Positions 22,977-36,004 of a stretch of 64,000 nucleotides of DNA are shown piece after piece. The notes beneath the pieces are model-generated. The model was not told where the DNA came from. It did no database searches and worked only from the letters and a program-made list of their open reading frames with translations. The stretch spans positions 20,174,603 through 20,238,602 of the forward strand of contig HG738137.1 in assembly GCA_000499405.2 (NCBI GenBank). The letters run 5' to 3'. Positions within the stretch are counted from its first letter, which is position 1; each line of letters starts with the position of its first letter. The position numbers and the translations under genes were made by a program. Source of the DNA: Onchocerca volvulus. Taxonomy: Eukaryota > Nematoda > Chromadorea > Rhabditida > Onchocercidae.

Positions 22977-25900
22977 CACAACGGCCGGAAACAATCTTGC
23001 AGAATTTCAGCTCCACGTCTTCCAACAAATAATTTGTAGTTTATTACTGTACTGTTTGCAAACGCTATGTCTTTTGGTGTTCCCAATCGATGCCTCTTCG
23101 ATAATCAATATTGGTCTAATTTATGCAAATACAACAATGCCAAAGGCACCCGATTTTTTGCACGCTGGTCTACATGATGTGACTGATGCACAGTCTTCCC
23201 AGGATTATCAATTTAGGTGAATTTTGCTGATCTTTCCGTCAACAAAATGAAGCCAAACATTTCGATACCTCTTGCCATGAGATGTGTTCTAATGGATTTT
23301 AAGAATGCTCACCATATCTTGATATATGTACGATTCATTCCACGATGGTTAAATGACTTTGAGCAGAAGAGAGACCTTTGTTGTACGTATGTAATGATTT
23401 ACAGAAAGAAATCACATTGATGTACACATATATTATTACAATTAAATTTTCAATAGCATTTTAATCAACAATTAATTTGCGCCCTATATCAGAGTTTAAT
23501 TAGCGATCGCAATAATATCCGAAGGAAAACGTCATTTCTTTGAAACTCGCAGATATTGATGGATAGAGCTTTCATTTCTAGTACTGTTCCTATCAGCACT
23601 TTTTTTTGATGCATTATCGATCAAATTTACAGATTTTGTTGAAATTTATTTTAAAAAAAGGGAAAAAAAAACCATTTCCAGGCTGCTACCAGTATCATCG
23701 ATGGGTTGCTTCAATAATAGGTATAAAAGTAGTGATGCTGATGTTATCGCACAAATGTATTACGAAAATGATCTTCAAACTCTTTTCGGACCGGCTTGTG
23801 ACAGTGGTGACTTAAATTTAGTTTTATATTATTGAATTTTAGTTATTCACTAAATTACATCATAATGTGCTTCAAAGATTTCAAAAACATAACTGTTCCA
23901 ACATTTTTATTCTTTACTATTATTAAGGATCTGTTGTTTGAAGTATAGCGGACCTTGATAATCAAGTTTTTTTCAAGATAATTTCCAAATTACTCTCACT
24001 CAATTTCATCATTTTGATGATAATTCATGTCTGTTATTCTTTTGTAGAGCTTCAGAAAGTAGTCAAACTTGTAAACTTCATTCAAATAATAGCTTTGTTT
24101 TTAGACTTGAATATTGCTGGAAGGTTAACGAAAGAATGGAACATTTTACAGTTCAATTTTGGGAGCGAGCATTTCAATAATTATCGCAATTTTGTTATAC
24201 AGGTTTGGCTATTTTTTTAATTCAACAATTCTATTAGAATATTAATTTGAATAAACTGTGATGACAGAGTTGGAACTTCCTTGACATCTTATGTGATTTT
24301 TCGACTACCTTTAATCATTGGATGCATTCTACAAGTTTTATGATGCAATTTTCTGTCAATATTTATTTCCCGCATGCTGCTGCTTTCTTACAAAGATTAA
24401 CTGGAGAAAATCCAAGATAAATTTGTTGTTGTTGTTGATTGTATTCATTCATTCGTTTAAAATTTCATCAAAATGGCAAAATTTTCTCTTTTCAATCATC
24501 AGAAACTCAAAAAATAATTTTACAGACATCGGCTATTTCTTCACTGAATGCCGCATTCAATTTGGTTGCATTCTTTAAAGTAATGAGTTGGAATAAGGTA
24601 AAATAATCTTGATTATTTTCATTTACAACATATTCTATGTAATATCTACTAACAATTTTCTTCATTTTTTAAATAATTCGTAAATTACTTTCGGCACGTG
24701 TGCCTTGTCCATCTGAATACATCTCTCCATCATTCTTTGCTATATCCGTTATCATTTTTGTCAAACAGGTAGTATTAATTTGGTCAGTGATAGCATTTGA
24801 CAACGAGTATACTACCAAACTGAAAATTGCAAATATCCGGGCGGTATTCAAATTAAACGGTATTTCTATACTAAGCGATATCCATGTAAATACGTCCGAT
24901 GCAACTCGACCACTGGTAGATGTGTTAATGGAAATTAAGAACAGTTCCAGAAGTATATTATAAGTTTTGCATTTTATCATAGATTTGCTGAACCTACAAA
25001 TAGTATTAAATACATTTGATGAATGCTTTGTGTAATCAGATGAGATAAGCATTGTTTTAAATGTCCGTTAAAGTTTCAAAATTTCTAATCTTTCAGTTTG
25101 GATTCCGATATTCGGATATTATCTTCATGATTATGTAGAATTTTTGGCAGCTGTAAAGCAACTTAATCTTGATCCGACTGTTTATGTTACCGTGCTTCTG
25201 GATTTTTTCGTTCTTGGAGAGTTCAAGCCACCATGGATACTTCCTAACAATAGCATAAATGAAACTATGAAGTTCTACTTCGATGAGACTATTATTGCAA
25301 GTTTTTTAAATGACTTATTTGGATATTTGTCGTTTTCTAATATTACTCGATCATGGAATTGCAATATAGTTGTGATTTGATGTTATGCAACAAAAGAATC
25401 AAATTTTGATATTTGAAGTTAGTGTGACTATGTAAATTTAAAACAAATTATACTATGTCTTTAGATTAATCGAAGAAATACACGCTTGAAACTTTTTGGA
25501 TTCTTGCAAAAAAGCTTTTTTAAATTAATCTTTTTACCATATTATTCGTTTTAGCTCGTCAACAATTATTATTCATTGAGCAATTTATCAGTCATAAAAC
25601 GTAGCATTCCAGCGGACACCAATGATGTAAGTTTCTTTTCGAAGATTTGCAGTTATTTCGAACAGTTTTACAAAAATAATATTCTCAAAAAATAGACAAA
25701 GAAATTTAGAAGTGATAAAATGATGAGAAATTTGGTTTTTATTTCGACAAAAAGCTTCTTTTTTTTCTGTGGTCTTGCATTGTACAAATATGACAATTTT
25801 TATTGGATTACTTGTTGAACTTTTCTTATCACAGTTGAAAAGTTTGTATTTTAGCTAACGATCTTACTGTACGCTCAGCTCTATGAATCGGGATGGTTAT

Positions 25901-28900
25901 ATTCTACATTTCTTCGAAATATTTCTCAAACATCGCAAAATTTCAGCGAATTTGAACGACTGGAATCACTGATTGGTACGCTTAAAAACAGCCATTTAAC
26001 AGGTTTGTGATAATTTTAATTGAATAGAAATCAGTCTTCTTTCTTATAAAACGTATCATGATAATATTATACGTTATATACATGGTTTTATTTTAATGTC
26101 TTTAAAAGTATGCAAACCTAAAACTTAATCTCTGGCAAAGTTGTTTTCAAGAAGTTAGAAATGACCGTTTGGCCGTTGCAGGACCGTTTGGCCCAATATG
26201 GCTAAACCAATACACAATTCGGTTGACTCCTTTTCAAGTTAAATATGTTGAAGTATTTGGAAAAGACCCAGTTGGCATTGCCGATTTGTTCCTGACAGAA
26301 GAATGTGACCTAAATTTGGCCAGAGGCGAAAGAGCTAATGAACGTTGCATTACTTTGGTGAATTGTGTATCATGCAAATTTCGATAATTATTTTAAAAAT
26401 TTCAACTTCGAAATCTTGATTTTTTATATTCTTCAATATAAAAGGATTATTTGTAAAAATCAAAAACCAAGTTAATAAATTTACACTTCTGGTAATGATT
26501 TGCGAATTTGAAATTTTTTAGTGAAAGCTCTTTCATTTTAGTGATCTGCTTCCCTCATTGAAAAAAGATCATTATTATAGGATATTGGAATTCGAATTGA
26601 GATTAAGTATCTTAGGCTAAATTGTTCCGTATAAAATGTTAGTTTAATTCATTGATGCTTTTTAACAAGCCTGAACAAAGATGTTCAAATGAATAGGCCT
26701 AATTATAGACGCACTTTCTATAGAGCTGAAATTAAATGGATAGTCGAAAATATCTGAACTTTGGTGTTGAAAATTTTTTACTTCAATTTCTTTTCGAAAA
26801 TTTTTAGACCGGTGAAATTATTAATTATAATACAACCGTGACAAAAATTGTTCTACTGGATATGCCTTTGTGTGGTTTCGAAGGTGAGCTATGCGATCAT
26901 ACGAGGTAATACTGTTTGAAGTATTTTGATTAATTGGAAAGACTGTAACTTCTGGTGGAACGGAAGAAATGCTAATTCCAAGATAGTCAGATAAGAAGAA
27001 ACAACAGAGATAACTGCAATATCAATACTTCTATATGATCACATTTCAGAATTACATTAGTATTCATTCTGATGATAATGCTATTTATTTTGTTATTTTG
27101 CGCTTTTTTCGCTTATCGAAAATCGTAAGTTTAATTGTTTTTTAATTTTTCATTTAAAAGATATGGTTTCTCAGTTTTTTTCAGTTGAAATTTTCAGTCT
27201 CCCAATTATAGTTATTTAGAAATACATGAAATTATAGTTGTATGTTTGAAATATATTTAAATATACTCGCAGAAAACGTGGTGAAACAGCGCAAATGCCG
27301 TGGGCGATCTCTCATCAGCTTCTCAAATTTGTTAATATCGACTCATCTTCAGTAAATATTATTGTTATTATTTTCATCTCGTTCTATCTGCCGATTCATC
27401 TTAAATTTTTTGAATGTTTGAAGAAACAAAAAAATGTTAAATTAATGTTTAAGTGAAATTTTCTAATAAATAACTAAACTTTAGTAAACTTTGTTTTCAA
27501 ATTACAGATGATATCCGTACAAAGTTTACAGCAACAAATGGAATCAAAGTTAAAATTGAAAGATCTATTGCGCTCACGAGAATTTGCAATATTTGAACTT
27601 GGATCAGTGATTGTGGAACCATATTTGCTAAAAGCAGGACTATTTTTCGATAAATCCGATATGGCATTACTTCATCAGGTGATGAAAATAAAGAATTGAT
27701 AAAAAAACATATTCGTAATTTACAAATTAGTCTATGGCTGGGCAAATACAAATTTCTAAAACTTAATTTTGTTCAGCACTGTTTTTGATATAATGCATGA
27801 ATGAATGACGAGGCATTTGGCTACCTTAAGAGTGACCATTATCGATAAGTGAAACATATTAGTGATTGCTTTTTTTCTTTTAGATGAAACAGCTGGTGCA
27901 TGATAATATCAATCAATTTATTGGAATATGCTTTGATAAGCGAACAGAATTCTATGCAATTTGGAATCATTGTTTCCGTGGAACTTTAGCTGACTTGATG
28001 TTTTGTAATACGACTAATCCGAAAGATAAGCATGGCAATAAGAACGAGAGTGGTTTAGCATTTCAAGAAAACTTCAAGCGAGCTTTTGTTCGTGATATTA
28101 TTAGAGTCTGTTTTATAATGGTTTTTTTTTTTTTTTTTTTTTAAACCTTATGATCTTTTAAACTTAGTTCTGAAGACACAAGTCACACTACTCGAAAATT
28201 TCTGCACAATCTTTCGAATGTGATTTTGAAATTATAGAAGAATTTGTAAAATTCGATCTTTGATCGATCTTTTTAAAATCAAAATTTTTCTGAAAATGCA
28301 AGTATATATATATATATAATTCTTATATGTAATTATGCGTAATACATCTAATTTTGATTTTCAGGGCCTCGAATTCTTACATGCCTCAACGGTTGGTTAT
28401 CACGGTTCATTGACTCCATCACAATGCCTCATTGATAGTCGCTGGATCCTAAAACTTTCTGGATTTGGTTTGTCAAAATTATTCTACAAATGGAATGTAA
28501 AAGGTGCCTTAAGCGCCAAAAATAGGATGTGGTTAATTTCAAATTCAGGTTTGTCAAAATAATTAAAATTTTAATATTGATGAAATTTTGTCAAAGATTT
28601 CTATCATATTCTCAACAACATGAATTACATTTCGATCATTTTGTTAGCAATTTACATTTGTTAAAAATATGCAGAATGTTTTAGTTTTTTGCAGGATTTA
28701 TGATTTTATTAAAATTGCAAATGTTGATTTATATTATTATTTACCGGAAGATACGTAAAAACACAAAATCTGATCAGAAATGTAAAAACTAAAGACGATT
28801 TTTCTGTATATTAGAACAGTGGCAAAAATGCTATAATCTCAAGTTTCGGATTGCACTGTTGGAAACAAATATCGAAATGTATAGCATTCTTTGGGAATAT

Positions 28901-31900
28901 ATTTCCTAAAACAACAAATTCAGATTTACACTACTATTCACCAGAAATGCGTCGCATCCTCAAAAAAATGAATGGGAGTACTGTAATGTTCAACACGAAG
29001 CAAGCACAGGCTGCTGATATATATGCATTTGGAATCATACTGTATGAAATTGTCTTTCGCAGGAAGTCAGTTGTAATCGGTGATAATCATTGTGGTATGT
29101 GTTTATGACTGCCTAAATATCACCAATTGTTTAATTTTTTAAAATAATATAAGATATATGGTTAGTAAGCACGATGAAATGTGCAAGACACTGAAGAAGG
29201 TCTGAAAAAAAAAAATTAGAATTATGAATGAACAAATTTGATTGGTAAATTTCAGGTGCCGAAACATTGGATGAGGATACTGTGAATATTTTTTGTGAGA
29301 GTGCTGAAGCATTGATTCCACCTTATCCATCTATCCCAGGAAACATCGAAGTGCATCCAGATTTGCTTGGATTAATGCACAAGTGCTGGTCTGCAATCAT
29401 AGATCAGCGTCCTGATGCGACACTGGCACGCAAAATTACAGATGCAACATTGAAAATGTAAATTGAATTTTTTCAAGATATTAACTGCCGAAAATTCTGC
29501 TGGAGCACGGTGAAATCATTCAGATACTTATTATTCGGTGGAAAGCGATTATTAATTTGTTATACTATCGCATCATTCTGCAACAATATACCAAATTATT
29601 TCTATCGAAATTTTAGATCGGGCAGTTTGGTCGATCAGATGATCAAAAATCTTGAACAAGTATAATTTTCCTTAAATTTTAAAGTTTTAAAGTTGATTCA
29701 CGATAAAAATTTATGGAGATATTGGAACTATAATTTTGGTATGTGATATTTTGAAGTAAATGATCGTAAAGGACAAATTTAATCCTTAACAAGAATGATA
29801 TAGTTGAAGAAATATTGCATTGTTAAGAAAATTTGATTTTTAGTATGTGACTGTCAGTGTTACTAGCAAGAATTAGAAAAGGTTAATTCAAAATAAGGAA
29901 TGGAAATTGCAAATATGAAGTAGGAAGTTTTGAAGAAAATTTTATCCTGCAGTATACGAACAATCTGGAGAAGCTGGTAAAAGAACGGACGATACAACTG
30001 GAAAAAACACAAGAGCATGCTGAACGTTTGCTTCTTGAGTTGTTGCCCAAGTAAGGCATTAGTTTAAAACTTTATTCATCAGTTGCAGATTAGCGATTGT
30101 CATCAGAAGCATAACCTTTTAGATGAAAGCAGATTTTTTTCGACCCTTAAATTAACAGAAAAAAAAGCATCAAGCTGATTTAAATCATTTCTATATCTTT
30201 TCTATCATTCCTTGCGAGAAAGTATCAAGTCAGCTTCTGTGCAAAATGGGTCTAGTAAAGATTTAAAAGAATTCAAATGCTAATGAAAATGAGCGATTTA
30301 TAACGAACTAATTTTACAGATCAGTAGCTGATGAACTGAAAATAAGTCGTCGGGTCGATCCAAAAAATTACAAGTCAGCAACAGTGATGTATTCGGATGT
30401 TGTCGGTTTTACATCGCTTTGCAGTGAAAGTTTACCGATGGAAGTAGTAACATTGCTGAGCGGTGTTTTCCAAAAGTTTGATATGATTATCTCGCAGCAT
30501 CAGTGCTACAAGGTATAGTTATTGATTGATACTCGATATTCAAAATAGATTCAAAAAGCAAGCATTTACAAGAGATGAATCCTAAAAAATCAACATTTTC
30601 ATTCATTAAATCAATAACTTATATCTTTAGCAATGCTTTCATTGCATGAATTTTCCTTTAAGGTAGAAACAATTGGAGATGCATACATGGTAACATCTGG
30701 AGTACCAATTACTAGTCGACATAATCACGTTCGAGATATCGCTTCTGTTGCAATTATGATGAGAGATGTAAATTTTAATTGCTTCTCTTTAGATTTTAGC
30801 TTTTTTTCTTTCGTAGAAGTTAGAAGGAACGTTGTTGATTCATCAGTTCAAAAGAATTTTCACAAGAAATAAATTTAAAAAAAAGTGCTAAGAGACATTT
30901 TGAACAAACAAGAATAGATCATATTTTTATGACGATAGTGAATTGTTGGAAGATATTTCTTTGATTTTTGCAGTAGTCATTATTACAACATTGATTTTAA
31001 AAAAGATTCACTAATAATGGGAAAAATAAAATTTCCAGTTCTTATCTGAATACGAAATACCACATAGGCCAGGACAAAAGCTACACTGTCGCTGGGGTTT
31101 TAATACGGGGCCTGTGTTCGCCGGGGTTGTTGGCTTGAATGCACCAAGATATTGTGTTTTTGGCCAGACGGTTTGTTTTTTCTGACTTTATTTGAAGCTT
31201 AAAGAATATGCGGATGAAGCGGAAGAATTGTAACAAATAAAAAGTTTGGTCGAAATACTTTTAAAAATTCATTTTGATTACTAAAGAAAAATTACTCTTT
31301 TAAGTAGCCTTAGGAGTAACGAAAAGGTCAAAGATGAAATAGCATGAATAATTCACCATTTACATGAATCCCAATAATTAATTCCTTGTTTATATTATAA
31401 TATTTTATTATCTATAGAATATTTTGCTATCCGCTTTTGAAATAATTGATTTTCCGTTTGCTCTCTTACTTATTTCCTTCTACATAGTAAATAAATTTCA
31501 CTCAAAGAGAACAAGTCTGATAAATTTCACGCAAATTTTCTTATGTTTGAAAACCGTTTTAGGTAACAGTGGCAGCAAAAATGGAAAATAGTGGTTTGCC
31601 GGATAAAATTCAAATCACTTTAAAAAGTTATCAGCTACTAACAGCTCGCTATCCAGAGTTCAAATGCTCACCGCGACGAGGAGGAGTTCGAATTGATGTC
31701 TGTTTTAGGCCTTTTTTTTTTTTTCAATTGTAAATGATCCATTTTATGCCTAACGAAATCAACAATTTTCATTGCTTTTTGGCATAAAGAAATTTTAAAC
31801 AAACACTTTTTTTTACGAACTGGAAAAGTCTTAAATTTATATTATTCTCAATTCATATTCAAATATTTTCCAAAATTCACCAGTTATAAGAGAGTAGATC

Positions 31901-32216
31901 AGGAAATTATATCATTATTGACAGTAAATTTTCTGAAACTCTATTTCAGATGTCTGCACTAATAGTAAACTTTCTGAAACTTTGTTTTATAGTCCGGCAA
32001 AGTTAACGCTCCAACAATTCAGACTTAGGTTCTCAACTGAGACTCGAATTGAAAGATAGTGGCTTGAACGAATATAATCGGAAATGGTTACATGTAAAGG
32101 TTCCTGTGTGATAATTATGATTATTACAGGGAATCGGCACATTGCTCACTTATTGGCTGGATGGTTGTGAAGATCTGCTAAGATCGAGTCCCTCAGTGAT
32201 TGGCAGTGATCGTTAG
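22977..32216 (+). CDS. receptor-type guanylate cyclase with divergent catalytic site (5' end unresolved)
   Basis: Single-pass membrane protein of the family converting GTP to cGMP. Exons chain in phase: 22977-23216, 23682-23806, 24048-24202, 24526-24597, 24769-24952, 25097-25368, 25555-25626, 25855-26002, 26182-26357, 26808-26905, 27050-27124, 27273-27351, 27508-27678, 27884-28105, 28365-28548, 28924-29094, 29256-29457, 29617-29659, 29953-30050, 30320-30512, 30663-30767, 31039-31170, 31563-31697, 32130-32216; 1145 residues visible. Order: hydrophobic signal-like segment, ligand-binding ectodomain ([26 protein letters not shown]), transmembrane segment in exon 11, kinase-homology domain ([37 protein letters not shown]), signalling helix ([20 protein letters not shown]), cyclase domain ([30 protein letters not shown]). 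Both metal-binding Asp are present, but the usual FGDTVNTASRMES reads [13 protein letters not shown]. No in-frame ATG precedes the signal-like segment, so an upstream exon is missing. Paralogue not identified. Confidence 0.9.
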
Positions 32217-35200
32217 ACTAAACAAGATCCATTTTTTAAATTGATATATTATCTCCTGTCTTTTATCTCCCTCAGATGAAAAATATCATCTAAAATGATG
32301 AAAGAAAATGAATCAGTTTTTCCGGACTGGAAATGTTTGTGCGGAGAAGAGTGAAAATATCAATACTTATCATTAAGCTTCAGATGGTACTTTATGAGAT
32401 ACCTAATGTTCGATTATTAATAAATCAATCGATGCTCATTTTCATACATCGTATACTTTTGCAAGACAATACACGGTTTTTGTTTTTCTAAAAAGTGGTG
32501 TATTATTTCAACCTCAATTAAACATCTTCCAGACTGATTGCTCTCAAACAACTTCTTCCAACCACTTAAGAAGCTTCAGAACAAACAAACAGAAGACAGC
32601 GGAAATCTTATCAAAATGAACATTCAGGAAAGGTGATCGTTGAATTCCTTCTTTAGCTGTTTTTGAATCTGAAACATAAAATGCCGTATGAAAGAGACAT
32701 TCTTATTCAAAAGGACTTATCAATCATTTATTCATACTGTTCTCTGTTAATAGTGATAAGCTGATTGTATATGAAATAAGTAAATGAACACAGGTATCGT
32801 TTGATAGTTCTTTTTACCTTTCTTTCATACTGTATTCCTCCGCCTTACAACATCAAGGATGCATATCGGACCACAAAATCTATCAGACACTTATTTATCT
32901 GCTGTACTTAGCAAAGTCTATCTGGAACTTTGATGAGTCTCCGATTTGCCGCCCTTATTTATGTGAATTAAATTTCAAAAATAATTATATCTAAAACTTA
33001 TTATTCTCTCTTAAAACTCTCTCTCTTTATTGTCTCCGTCCCCTGCTGTCCTTCTCTTTTTTCATACATTATGTTCAGATAAATTGCTGATAAAGTAAAA
33101 CTGGAAACAGAATTGCACAATTATAAAGTTATGCTGAACAATCAAAGTTCAAAAAATTTCTGAGCACTTTGTTCACTCTTTATGCACTAATTCTTTTTGT
33201 AATATGAAAAAAATTTTTTTGAAAATTTTCTCCTAAATATATGAGATTTCTTCCATCTGGCGAAATCTATTGAATTACCAAATGATTCATTCGTACTCTG
33301 GTTTGCTTCTACTTGTTTAGTCACAATTTGTTAGCTCCTCTAAGTAACAAAAATATCAAAAAAAAAAAGTTTTGCATTTTTTGATAATAAAATGACTTTT
33401 GAAGTTCATTTTTTGAGCTATAAGTGCTTCATCATTTGAAAGCTGACTTCTTAAAGACATTGCACTGAATAATTCAATGATTTCAGCAAAGTGCTGATGT
33501 GCTTATGTGTCATTCACTTTCACAACAATTCAATTTTCTTTCGTTTTGCAGTTTGAAATTTCAATTGATAAGTTGAACTTTGATCACGAAAGTTTATCTT
33601 CTAGTTAGAAATTTCCAAACTAAATTTTCACTTTCATTTGCTTACCGCAAGATTTTAATTTTATTCACTTGGCTTTTTGTAAATACTTTTCATAATTTTG
33701 GAATCGATTTTATTTCACATTCAGAATATAAATTTAAAGTATTCTTATTTTCTCCCAAATACTTCTTCAAGTTGAAAGAAAAGTACAGTTTTTGCAAATT
33801 ATAAAACCATTAAATTCCGTTTCGATCCTTTTTTTTTCAAGACCGTATCAAAATAATGAGAATTCTGGGTTTGACAAATACTTGATCTTCTTTCTACAAA
33901 TTTCTTGCCTTACTGCTAATGTATATAAAGATGATAATTGGGATTTTTCTCAAAAAATTTTGTTTCATTTTATTTGTGATAAGCAAAGGAGAAAATGGCT
34001 TTGTGAAGCTATTATTTGGTCCAAATGAAGAAATCGAATTTCTCTCATATAATTTCATTTGATACTTATAATTTTATCACTGGTGAAAATTGCTTAAAAG
34101 TTTCCGTGTTTCGAAAAATATTGAAGAGAATAACTAAAAAAAGAAAAGAAAAAAAAAAGAAAAATGGGACATTATCAAAAGATAGTGTCGATCCCCGATT
34201 ATTATGAAATCTTAAAGATTGCTGCAACAAATTTTTCAACTTTCACCATCTACAAACAACTTCAACAACAGCTTGCTCATTCGGGTTAATGCTTAACAAT
34301 TTGAACTCTCAAGGATGGAATGGAGAATAGTTTACAACTTGTGATTCTCTTTCATTATTGATCAATATTGAAAATAAAATCTTCAGCTTAAGAAATCTCT
34401 TTAAAAAATTTCTCGGACTGAATAGTCGTTCGAAGTTTTTTGTCTGCAATTATTTTCTAAAGTTAGCATAATTATTGCTCTCGTTTAATATTGACAAATT
34501 AATTTTTTAAAACATTTTTTACTGTCGAAATTTGCTGATATCATCAATTTACACTTTTATAAAAATTGAGGCACAAAGCATCCTAAAGTATTATTTTCTT
34601 CAATGTTTAATTATTGCAAGGAGAAAAATAAATTTTATGAAGGCATACATATGTATGCAAAAAAAAAGAATTCAAAAATAACCAATATAAAGGAAGGATT
34701 AAAGAACAAAATTTTGTTTTTCGCATTTCGGAAAATGCTCCCTAAGCTACTTCTCTGAGCTTCCCCTGGGGCAATTTAATCTATTAGGCTGGTCTTTTCA
34801 CAACGAATATTCATTTCGTTCCTTCATAATTGCTTCAAACTGATTTGAAATGCTATGTTAAATCATTGATTGCAATTTATCTTTGTGGCAATGATATCCT
34901 ATCATCTATCTGTGCTCCCATCGATAGCAAACATATGCATATTTGTTCCTATAGTTAATTATTATATGTAATTATTTATATAAATTATTACGCTTGTTTT
35001 CGTTCAGCATAATTTATTTGAATTTAGATAATTCAAAACAGTTTTTTAATTGAAAAATTAGTTGCTATGATTATGGCGCAGTTTGTTTCACACTGGAAAT
35101 ATTGACTCATTTTGGATGACAGCCAGAGCAAAGTAAGAGCATTTAAAAGCTGCAGGCCCTATTGGATGATGGGTATTTGTTTACAACTTTTCCAAAAGTG

Positions 35201-36004
35201 CAGTAAATCGTTGATCAGAGATTAGTCCCAGTGCACTACTCAGGTTTTCCAGTTTCCTCCAGCACTATTTCAGTTATTTTCTTCATGGCTCTCTGTTTTC
35301 ATTTTTAAATAAAGTCTTATTCAAGTTGCTGCAAATAAACAATTGCTATCATAATTGTTATTGTTGTCGCTATGTTATTTATTGCTAGTGTCGCTGCTGT
35401 TGCTTTGTGATCTTTGGTCCTATTGTTGATTAATAGGAGTGGCAGATAGAAACAATGATTATAAGAAGAGCTGATAAAACATATTGCACTATGATCTATC
35501 TATCTAATCTCTTTTTATCAATTTTTTTTTTTTTTTTTGCATTCATAATTAAAGAAAAAACTTTGACAGTTTCCTTTCTGAAGAGAAATCCATCTTACAG
35601 TACACATTTTCATGCAATAAATGGATTTTGTTGTTAACTTAATCGTTATCATTTACTGTAATGTGTCGTTGTTTAAATTGTTTCATTTATTATTGCAATT
35701 ATTTGTTCTGAATACGATGCGAGATATTGTTGTCCCGAAGAAGGTCGAAATTCAAATTCTTTTCACTGAATTTTGTTTCTTTTTTGTTGGGAAATGTTTT
35801 TTGTACTTTCCAATAGAAACAGACAATTTCATGTTATACTGATGAAAGCAAGAGAAAGCTTTATTGATATCATTCCAGTTCACTATTTTTTTCATTTCAT
35901 ATTTCATTAATACGAAAACAATGGGTATAATAAATGAACGGAGCTGACTGATTATTAGATATCTACTCATTCAGCGATCATTTTTTATCTGGATAATATT
36001 GGCC
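32217..36004. other. intergenic, guanylate cyclase to AMPK gamma
   Basis: This 3.8-kb stretch is AT-rich with scattered short frames and homopolymers (for example the poly-T at about 35521-35540). No exon chain, RNA gene or structured repeat was recognised. It should include the cyclase 3' UTR and the promoter of the gamma-subunit gene. Confidence 0.6.

Noticed and set aside
24272..24420. Possible cyclase exon reading VGTSLTSYV behind an ACAG
   Set aside because: The frame hits a stop soon after, and the exon at 24526 ([16 protein letters not shown]) supplies the expected ectodomain segment in the correct phase.
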